From Phoronis pallida (taxonomy: Eukaryota > Phoronida > Phoronidae): DNA of 15,956 nucleotides. The stretch's first letter is position 1. Each line of letters starts with the position of its first letter. Both the position numbers and the translations under genes were made by a program. Where the stretch lies: NCBI GenBank assembly GCA_028565715.1, contig JAOXYC010246456.1:1-15956 (forward strand). The letters run 5' to 3'. Positions 12,301 to 15,956 of this stretch are shown one piece after another. A model generated the notes under the pieces. It had not been told where the DNA came from, did no database searches, and saw only the letters and a program-made list of their open reading frames with translations.

Positions 12301-15117
12301 CATCTTAGTCAAAAATTCAAAAAAAATCGGTAAAGGGGTAAATTTGAGATCTTTGTATCCAATAAAAACCTTTTCGAAAGTTACACTTTTTTAGGATAAA
12401 AAGCTCAAATTTACCCCTTTACCGATTTTTTTGAATTTTTTGACTAAGATGCGGGTTAATTCTATTCATCGAAGGACTCGTACACACCATTTCTAGTTGA
12501 TTGGAATTTTGACCCCAGATCCTCACCAACTTTAATTAGACCTTATCCATTGAATTACGAACCAAAAATATGAATTAGCTAAATATTAAAAAGATCGGTG
12601 GTTGTATTCATGCCCTGTCTGATTTTTTCTGAACATTCCTCACTTTTCATTGAATGTCATACATCCGTTAACTTAATGATGTAGAATTATCAACAATTGA
12701 ATTCGATGTTTCACATACGCAAAAGATTATGCTTCAGAAGATATAGGAGCCGTTCACTATTGACGTTTCGCTCAATTGCATTCACCCATCCTATGCGTGC
12801 TTGCCGTCAGGAAAATGCCCTAGCGGCATTCTTTCGGCATACCACATGGTTGGGTACCTTAACATTAACCTAGTCTATTTCACCTGGAAGGTCAACCATG
12901 AAAGGTCGCCCATGAAAGGTCAACTGGCGCATCTTCACCTACCAACACAAGTATCTCCAATCAAATTAACATTAGTCAACCTGGAACTGTCATCCGGGAC
13001 ACTAGAAATGCGGAATTGTGGGAATGTTATTGGCCTAATGATCTGGTTTCGCCCCCAATGAGATGAGTGTACCTGGCTACAGTAAATTTATGTATGTGTA
13101 CGCGTAATACATTGCACACGTCATTATAAATAAATCAGTATATGTAGAGCAAAACATGAAGTCGAAAGAAATAAACTGTGATTTGGGGTGGCATACCAAA
13201 TAATCGATGGCCCGAAAAAATAAGAGTTTTATGTGCTTTTAAAAATCTAATAAAAAGGAAATAAAATGACGGCATCAGTCTGTCAATTTATTTTGATCCT
13301 TTTTTAAAGACTTGTTCATCTTCACTCACTTTAACATTTTGTTGTCAGCCAGTATCTCAGCTATATTTTTGTCCGCGGGAAAAAGATTTTGTTTTCTAAT
13401 AAATCAGAATCTAAACACCACTGGTGAATACGTAATACATAGTATCATAGTCTCAAATACGAATATGATTTCTGTAATGTGCGGCGGGAAATTTGAATGG
13501 ACATATTCCACGACTGCAAAATATTCGTTTACTAAGAATTCACTTATAAGATAGAATCACTTGAGATTCCGGCCAACTCTATAGACCCGGCACTATAGTC
13601 ATTGACACACTTTTAATAGTTTAATATCATTTTTCATATTTGTCTCAGTCCTGTTGCACACAACGTTAGATAACACGAAGGTTGTACTTAGGTCAAGTAT
13701 ATATGTATATGTTCTAATATATTTATTCTGGGTTTACATAAGTATCTATGAAGCCAGCATTTCTTTGACTGGCGCCGACTGAGGCTAAATAAATCTAGAC
13801 GTACAGGTATGCGGAACGCCAACTCACCTGTCGGCGGCCCACCTGTTGTTTTGTTTACAGTTGGCGCAGCAGGGGTGTACACAAAAATGAAATATTTGGA
13901 ATTAAAGAAGAGTTTATGGTGATGTCTCCTTTACGCCAGCTTGATAGTATATTTCAATCTTTGACGTTGAAATCTAAAACATGTTTAGCTTACAGGCATG
14001 CAATGTCAGTAGATTTAAAATAAAATATTATCAAATTATGCAATTTATGAATTTACATATAAGACACATGTATCTTAAGATGAATATCAAAGCAAATTAT
14101 GCTCATTCACTCAAGGTGAACCCATTTTCAAAATGACGAAGTGACTTTTATCGTGGGTTAATGACAAAATGAATAGAACGACCTGTGCTAATAGCATTTT
14201 TAGGTCCTTCCTCGGGCGTTGTACCCGAACATTCAAATATGAGCTAGGCAACCTGTTATATTAACTTTGTATGTATAATTATCGTACAGAGATGGAATAA
14301 GTGGACTTTTTTATACACTACAGGGGCTTTCCGAGTGAAACTTTGACTAAAACATTTTCTTACACTAATACATTTTAAATAAACAATATATGTTTGGAAT
14401 TTGTTTCTTAAATTGGTGAAGAATTATAGAACCAAACAGTCAACCGTTGTATACGGTGTTTGATAATTAGGCTACTACAGTGTAACAACACAGAACACAT
14501 TAATGTTTCAAACGCTTCGAGATCTTTTAGGAATCGCTAAATTAGCATTAATTCTGCCAAACACCATATTTTTGCAAACCAGAAAACTTGCTAGTAGCAT
14601 GTAGTTGAATCAATCGCAAGACTGATAAGGACCACACATTGCAAATCGCACGTCCTTGGTTTGTTTTAACGGCTAAACAATTTACACTTTTTGAAAGTCG
14701 AATTTATAGGTAGATAGAAAAAAAGAACCTAGATACTGAATTTCTTTAACTATCACGATTTTCTTGGTAAAACCGTATTAAAACGTTTAGCACTCATCAT
14801 AAATCGTATTTTGGAATTTTTGGAGTCTTTTTAAACTTACTTGTTACAATGGTACTAGGGCGGGGTGTGGTGGGGACGGTCCAAGCCCCTGTGGGCGGCT
14901 CGATGTTGAGACAAAACCTCCAGAAATCCGGGCAGCAATCCGTGATGGTTCTGTTACAGAAAAGATCGCAATAACACAGCGTGTCCTGAATCGGCGCCGT
15001 GCATCCGTCGGTTCTACCCGGGCAACATTTTGGATCTGTTTCCCGCTCGCTACACCACTGGGCCTTCGAATTGTAGGCCAAAAACAAAATCGTCAATCCA
15101 ATTAAATAAGTCTTCAT
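179..15117 (-). CDS. TINAG/TINAGL1-like secreted cathepsin-B-like pseudoprotease, 7 exons, 3' end outside window
   Basis: Joined exons (minus strand): 15117-14841, 4425-4359, 4111-3998, 2707-2475, 2114-1964, 1617-1431, 336-179. Phases agree at all six junctions and the 395-residue reading has no stop. Order: signal peptide (about 1-19), ten-Cys somatomedin-B-like module (22-69), Thr/Pro linker (74-92), small Cys module (95-135), the family motif YRLGT (173-177), then a C1A peptidase domain with [10 protein letters not shown] (218-227), GCSGG (264-268) and NGPVQA (354-359). The family is known as secreted, basement-membrane or matrix-associated and non-proteolytic. Here papain-type Cys25 is Ser (residue 224), while the oxyanion Gln (218) is kept. 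Potential N-glycosylation sites are N55 (NRT) and N158 (NYS). Human TINAGL1 is about 467 residues, so roughly 70-90 C-terminal residues are missing at the left edge. TINAG and TINAGL1 cannot be told apart for an invertebrate, so no symbol is given. An alternative such as an active cathepsin B is unlikely given the N-terminal modules and the Ser. Confidence 0.95.
361..378. repeat. (AAT)n microsatellite at SINE 3' end
   Basis: Trinucleotide AAT units with one GAT variant. It forms the 3' terminus of the SINE read on the minus strand, as is usual for tRNA-derived SINEs with simple-repeat tails. Confidence 0.85.
361..655 (-). mobile_element. Near-complete tRNA-derived SINE, same strand as the host gene
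   Basis: Read on the minus strand, the element starts near GGCGCACG with a tRNA-like head. An A-box-like TAGCTTAAGTGG lies at 646-635 and a B box GGTTCGAGCCC at 601-591, with an anticodon-arm-like CCTTTT...AAAAGG between them. A body of about 200 bp follows, then a tail with two matching GCGCTT/AAGCGC blocks (AAAGCGCTTTG near 424-434 and AAAGCGCTATATAAGT near 388-403), ending in an (ATT)n run at 361-378. Head, body, tail and terminal microsatellite together define a SINE. The GCGCTATATAAGT tail is, from memory, common in marine invertebrate repeats. No clear target-site duplication was seen, so the ends are approximate. Confidence 0.8.
1431..1617 (-). CDS. TINAG-like exon 6: peptidase C1A mid domain with basic RFKR stretch
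   Basis: This 187-nt exon (1 + 186) encodes residues 282-343 and ends in phase 0. It reads [12 protein letters not shown], later [13 protein letters not shown] and [19 protein letters not shown] and the CP...Y..TP.YR block align with the TINAG/cathepsin-B region before the IMKEI motif. RFKR at 312-315 fits a furin-type R-X-K-R motif. Whether it is cleaved cannot be told. The acceptor is TTTCAG (AG at 1619-1618) and the donor AAG/GTAAAGATG, with the intron starting at 1430. Confidence 0.96.
1618..1963 (-). other. TINAG-like intron 5 (346 bp)
   Basis: GT-AG intron between exons 5 and 6, donor GTAAGTATG and acceptor TTTCAG, phase 2. No internal feature was recognised. Confidence 0.93.
1964..2114 (-). 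CDS. TINAG-like exon 5: peptidase C1A core, GCSGG segment
   Basis: This 151-nt exon (2 + 147 + 2) encodes residues 232-280 and parts of codons 231 and 281. It reads [32 protein letters not shown], then [13 protein letters not shown]. The LS.QNL.SC and GC.GG blocks are hallmark C1A segments, and D-AWWYL fits the cathepsin-B/TINAG branch. The acceptor is TTTTTGTAG, with AG at 2116-2115, and the donor is GG/GTAAGTATG. The join to exon 6 gives KKG-VVSDSCY, as in vertebrate homologues. Confidence 0.96.
2115..2474 (-). other. TINAG-like intron 4 (360 bp)
   Basis: GT-AG intron between exons 4 and 5, donor GTTAGTGAC and acceptor TTTTTGTAG, phase 1. Short open frames on either strand here look like chance or partial shadows of the exons. 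Confidence 0.93.
2475..2707 (-). CDS. TINAG-like exon 4: propeptide-like region and catalytic-site motif with Cys to Ser
   Basis: This 233-nt exon (1 + 231 + 1) encodes residues 154-230. It reads [17 protein letters not shown], then YRLGT, both strong TINAG-family marks, then [21 protein letters not shown] and the active-site stretch [12 protein letters not shown]. The residue before Trp225, Cys in active papain-type enzymes, is Ser224. The acceptor is GTTACAG at 2708-2714 and the donor GTTAGT at 2474-2469, the weakest donor of the gene, with an in-frame TAG just inside the intron. The plus-strand open frame over this exon is an antisense shadow. Confidence 0.96.
2708..3997 (-). other. TINAG-like intron 3 (1290 bp)
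   Basis: GT-AG intron between exons 3 and 4, donor GTAAGTA and acceptor GTTACAG, phase 2. The contents are AT-rich. Minus-strand open frames near 2823-3044, 3197-3400 and 3602-3835 have low-complexity, Lys/Ile/Phe-rich translations and no recognisable domain. Confidence 0.92.
3998..4111 (-). CDS. TINAG-like exon 3: end of cysteine module and linker to peptidase-like domain
   Basis: This 114-nt exon (1 + 111 + 2) begins by completing Cys115 and reads [20 protein letters not shown], then [12 protein letters not shown]. The Cys-Thr-Cys...Trp-Gln-Cys...Cys spacing (115, 117, 130, 135) is the family pattern for this module. The acceptor is TTTTCAG at 4112-4118 and the donor GG/GTAAGTA, with intron bases from 3997. 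The exon ends with GG of Gly153, finished by A of exon 4 to give GW. Confidence 0.93.
4112..4358 (-). other. TINAG-like intron 2 (247 bp)
   Basis: GT-AG intron between exons 2 and 3, donor GTAAGA and acceptor TTTTCAG, phase 2, splitting Cys115. Nothing else was recognised. Confidence 0.9.
4359..4425 (-). CDS. TINAG-like exon 2: start of small cysteine module
   Basis: This 67-nt exon (2 + 63 + 2) encodes residues 93-114 and parts of the flanking codons, with [13 protein letters not shown] readable. It matches the vertebrate segment after the somatomedin-B-like module (Cys, Gly, Tyr, Leu-Gly, then Asn-Cys-Asn). The acceptor is TTTACAG at 4426-4432 and the donor GTAAGA at 4358-4353. Asn93 is split between exon 1 (A) and this exon (AC), and Cys115 between this exon (TG) and exon 3 (C). 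It is too short to see as an open reading frame, and the call rests on splice sites, phase and homology. Confidence 0.9.
6540..6563. repeat. Small inverted repeat (9-bp arms, 6-base loop)
   Basis: ATTAAGGTG and CACCTTAAT flank TGTCAC as perfect 9-bp arms. Similar GTCACCTTA words occur at 6594-6602 and near 3159. It may be the remnant of a small element, or chance. Confidence 0.5.
7165..7289. repeat. Inverted repeat with perfect 17-bp inner arms around a Penelope/hammerhead-like core
   Basis: AATAACAACTGTTTTCA (7184-7200) is matched exactly by its reverse complement at 7255-7271. The arms extend imperfectly outward to about 7165 and 7289 (ATAAAAGTT / AACTTTTAT). The 54-bp core read on the minus strand contains CTGGCGATGATGG and GTCGAAACATGTC, resembling the CTGANGA...CGAAAC arrangement of hammerhead ribozymes carried by Penelope-like and retrozyme elements. 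The inverted repeat is seen directly. The element assignment is inference. Confidence 0.6.
7445..7464. promoter_or_regulatory. CRE/ATF-like palindrome pair in intron 1
   Basis: A full TGACGTCA palindrome lies at 7457-7464, and ACGTCAT/ATGACGT arms (7445-7451 and 7456-7462) form a larger symmetric site. CREB/ATF factors bind TGACGTCA, but occupancy here is unproven. Confidence 0.3.
7785..7962 (+). mobile_element. tRNA-derived SINE-like element
   Basis: The plus strand has an A-box-like TTGGTTCAGTGG (7797-7808), followed by GGTTAGCGC-type D-arm sequence and a B-box-like AGTTTGAATCC (7842-7852), one base from TTCGAATCC. Box spacing is tRNA-like. An A-rich AAAATAATAACAAAAATAAAG run near 7937-7957 may be its 3' end. 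It is a different family from the 361-655 element, since the GCGCTATATAAG tail is absent. Ends are approximate. It is not a functional tRNA, because no matching acceptor stem is visible. Confidence 0.55.
8117..8150. repeat. (AAC)n microsatellite, interrupted
   Basis: Two runs of AAC/ACA units (8117-8133 and 8138-8150) are separated by GTAA. A simple-sequence repeat within intron 1. Confidence 0.9.
8745..8815 (-). mobile_element. Degenerate tRNA-like (SINE head) fragment
   Basis: The minus strand has an excellent B box GGGTTCGAATC (8772-8762) followed by TTGCCCAGGA, as in a tRNA T arm and acceptor side. The expected A box some 35-45 bases upstream is poorly preserved (TTGGAAGTTG near 8805-8814). 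Probably an old SINE head. No body was recognised. Confidence 0.4.
9688..9765 (+). other. Possible CUB-domain-like coding fragment
   Basis: In the plus frame open from 9586 to 9801, the stretch between Cys codons at 9688 and 9763 reads [12 protein letters not shown], then [14 protein letters not shown]. This resembles the start of a CUB domain (C..., G...SPNYP..Y....C, then an Ile) with near-normal Cys-Cys spacing of 24 residues. The segment is GC-richer than its surroundings. A weak acceptor-like CTTACTGTAG ends at 9585, but no good donor follows and no neighbouring CUB exon was found. A gene fragment, a lone exon of a nested gene, or chance all remain possible. Confidence 0.22.
10704..10967 (+). 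other. Unassigned open reading frame, 87 codons
   Basis: An ATG-initiated frame whose first 55 residues have balanced composition ([25 protein letters not shown]), unlike most AT-rich frames here. No family was recognised and no clear splice signals or promoter were seen. An in-frame TGA lies four codons upstream of the ATG. It could be a transposon remnant, a lone exon or chance. Confidence 0.15.
12222..12530. mobile_element. Long foldback (MITE-like) element with arms of about 138 bp
   Basis: The left arm (12222-12360) and right arm (12394-12530) are near-perfect reverse complements over most of their length. For example, TCGGTAAAGGGGTAAATTTG (12328-12347) recurs inverted near 12405-12424, and GTTGTTGAGGATCTGGG at the left tip pairs with CCCCAGATCCTCACCAAC at the right. 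The loop is only about 33 bp and AT-rich. There is no coding capacity. The structure fits a foldback transposon, MITE or a local inverted duplication. Target-site duplications were not resolved. Confidence 0.85.
12889..12930 (+). repeat. 14-bp tandem repeat, three copies, each starting with AGGTCA/AGGTCG
   Basis: Units begin at 12889 (AGGTCAACCATGAA), 12903 (AGGTCGCCCATGAA) and 12917 (AGGTCAACTGGCGC, diverging at its end). This puts two perfect nuclear-receptor half-sites and one near match in direct orientation at 14-bp period. It lies inside intron 1. The function is unknown. Confidence 0.6.
13816..13867. repeat. Short inverted repeat (8-bp arms)
   Basis: CGCCAACT and AGTTGGCG are perfect arms around a GC-rich stretch carrying two CACCTG words. 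The GC content is clearly above the surrounding intron. No function is assigned. Confidence 0.4.
14841..15117 (-). CDS. TINAG-like exon 1: signal peptide and ten-cysteine somatomedin-B-like module
   Basis: The exon encodes residues 1-92 and ends in phase 1. The start ATG (15117-15115) has A at -3 (GAACAATGA), and no ATG occurs between it and the predicted transcription start. Residues 1-19 form a hydrophobic signal peptide with likely cleavage after SKA. Cysteines 22, 31, 32, 39, 48, 50, 54, 61, 62 and 69 follow the TINAG pattern, with [15 protein letters not shown] and DCCPDFW readable. A Thr/Pro-rich tail ([11 protein letters not shown]) follows. The donor is A/GTAAGT at 14840-14835. If the intron is retained, the frame runs on 14 residues to a stop at 14797-14799, giving a 106-residue secreted peptide. 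Confidence 0.95.
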
Positions 15118-15270
15118 TGTTCCCTCTTCTGAGATCTTTTTTTATAAAATCGATACCGATTTCTCCTTCAAACGTGTTTTCTTCACTTATAAGACGTTTC
15201 GGCGCGTTATTGTATTAACTTGTTCACACTGCGTAAGATCACTGTAGGAGTCCAAAGCACCTACTGCAGT
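15118..15270 (-). other. Predicted 5' UTR of the TINAG-like gene
   Basis: On the minus strand there is no ATG between the predicted start site near 15270 and the initiation codon at 15117, which fits a leader of about 150 nt. A second TATA-like TTTTATAAAAAAAG lies only about 25 bases before the ATG and is less likely to be the core promoter. An upstream non-coding exon cannot be excluded. Confidence 0.5.
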
Positions 15271-15302
15271 GGCACCCTCGGTAGTCCAGACACTCTTTTA
15301 TA
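15265..15302 (-). promoter_or_regulatory. Predicted core promoter: TATA box and start site
   Basis: Minus-strand TATAAAAG at 15302-15295 is a consensus TATA box. About 32 bases downstream, a CCACTGC context places a candidate start A at 15270. Its position 180 bp upstream of the ATG, in the right orientation, suits the TINAG-like gene. The prediction rests on motifs only. Confidence 0.5.
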
Positions 15303-15306
15303 AAGT

Positions 15307-15313
15307 CTTATCT
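15307..15313 (-). promoter_or_regulatory. GATA-factor site next to TATA box
   Basis: Minus-strand AGATAAG matches the WGATAR consensus and sits five bases upstream of the TATA box. GATA factors commonly drive gut and blood genes in animals. A role here is inferred from position alone. Confidence 0.35.
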
Positions 15314-15507
15314 CATCAAGCGAAACTCACATCAACCGCACAAATGACTTAAGACGTCAGACAGACAAGAAAAAACAAAAATCGGCCTCGGATGAACCCA
15401 CATATGCGATCAACTATGATTGACGGGATGCGCCGAAAAAATGTTGTTTTCATAAAGCATTGTGTAAAAATATCATTACTTTCATTACCCCCGCATCTGG
15501 TTAATCG

Positions 15508-15555
15508 GGGTCAAGACGAGGTCATGTGTCGGGTCAAAGCCCATGTCAAAGGTCA
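15508..15555 (+). promoter_or_regulatory. Nuclear-receptor half-site cluster with perfect DR5 and near-perfect DR1
   Basis: GGGTCA (15508-15513), a 5-base spacer and AGGTCA (15519-15524) form a consensus RAR/RXR-type DR5. GGGTCA follows at 15531-15536 (6-base spacing). ATGTCA, one spacer base and AGGTCA (15543-15555) form a DR1 one base from consensus, the type bound by RXR/HNF4. All four sites lie in the same direction within 48 bp, about 240-285 bp upstream of the predicted start site. The motif match is visible. Use as an enhancer is inferred. Confidence 0.45.
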
Positions 15556-15956
15556 AGCAAACATGGTTTCTGCGGGATACTGTTATCGTTAGGGTTATCC
15601 TTGGTTGCTAGGCACACCGCGCTTCAAGCGCTTGTTCGTCTAGCAATCAAATCCCCAGAGAAATATTGCAACGATGTTCGCAACAGTGTAGTGATCCGTG
15701 AAAAGTCATTATCAGTTATATTTGCATAAGATATCACATAGGCTACCAGGCGGAATCCTTTAACTAATAACAAATAAATAAAAATAAAAAATAAAAAAAC
15801 CAATATACGACATATCTGCCCTATAACTGTGTCTGTATATGTGACAAGAGTAAAATAGTGTGTCAAACTATTTTTCACAATATTATATTCATAAAATATT
15901 TAAAGTGCCAAACTATTCACAATAATCTTTGACACTTTACAATAAAAGGTATAAAT
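15556..15956. other. Upstream flank, no gene recognised
   Basis: The sequence is AT-rich with an A-rich tract around 15767-15800 (AATAAAAATAAAAAATAAAA-like). An imperfect direct repeat (GTGTCAAACTATTTTTCACAATA at about 15858-15882, recurring without TTT at 15905-15924) lies at the right end. Open frames here on both strands overlap one another and show no domain, so none is called. Confidence 0.5.

Larger units (their letters stand above)
4426..14840 (-). other. TINAG-like intron 1 (10,415 bp)
   Basis: The intron runs from donor GTAAGT (14840-14835) to acceptor TTTACAG (4432-4426), phase 1. It is eight or more times longer than any other complete intron in the window. Contents by region: 4433-7164 has only a small hairpin at 6540-6563; 7165-7289 an inverted repeat; 7785-7962 a SINE; 8117-8150 a CAA microsatellite; 8745-8815 a degenerate tRNA-like sequence; 9688-9765 a possible CUB fragment; 9802-12221 nothing recognised apart from an unassigned open frame at 10704-10967; 12222-12530 a foldback element; 12889-12930 a 14-bp tandem repeat; 13080-14834 nothing convincing. 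No extra phase-1 TINAG exon was found, though a small cassette exon cannot be excluded by eye. Confidence 0.88.

Noticed and set aside
13800-13890. Minus-strand Pro/Thr-rich frame ending at a strong ACAG/GTGAGT donor, considered as a cassette exon for the Thr/Pro linker
   Set aside because: There is no usable acceptor upstream in the needed phase. The only AG nearby would leave a 15-nt exon, and the frame's start is GTG, not ATG.
13850-13920. Plus-strand [16 protein letters not shown]-stop after a good acceptor-like TTTGTTTACAG, resembling a trypsin C-terminus
   Set aside because: Only about 16 residues, and no GDSGGP exon or other protease segment was seen upstream. Best treated as coincidence unless a profile search of the flank finds more.
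15392-15878. Overlapping open frames on both strands upstream of the promoter
   Set aside because: They conflict with one another, lack domains and overlie the half-site cluster and A-rich tract.

Overview
The window reads as animal nuclear DNA. It is AT-rich, has GT-AG introns, short exons, microsatellites and tRNA-derived SINEs, and shows no prokaryotic operon layout. The SINE type and general texture suggest a marine invertebrate, perhaps a mollusc, but the species cannot be fixed from the sequence. One gene is clear: a TINAG/TINAGL1-like gene (tubulointerstitial nephritis antigen-like, a secreted matrix protein with a cathepsin-B-like domain). It runs right to left on the minus strand across almost the whole window.

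Seven coding exons were found by translating the minus strand and checking splice sites and phases: 14841-15117, 4359-4425, 3998-4111, 2475-2707, 1964-2114, 1431-1617 and 179-336. They join in one frame with no stop, giving 1187 nt (395 residues plus two bases). The protein has a signal peptide, a ten-cysteine somatomedin-B-like module, a short Thr/Pro linker, a small cysteine module and most of a C1A peptidase domain. The usual catalytic Cys is Ser, so the product is probably a non-proteolytic pseudoprotease. The last exon or exons, about 70-90 residues with the His/Asn region, lie beyond the left edge.

Right end (15118-15956): a leader without upstream ATG, a TATA box with a GATA site beside it, and further upstream a cluster of nuclear-receptor half-sites including a perfect DR5 and a near-perfect DR1. 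Middle (4426-14840): a 10.4 kb first intron holding two or three SINE-like sequences, a 136-bp inverted repeat with a Penelope/hammerhead-like core, a 309-bp foldback element, a CAA microsatellite and a possible CUB-domain fragment on the plus strand. Left end (1-4425): the remaining exons with short introns, one of which carries a nearly complete tRNA-derived SINE. I found no second confidently supported gene, rRNA, true tRNA or CRISPR array.
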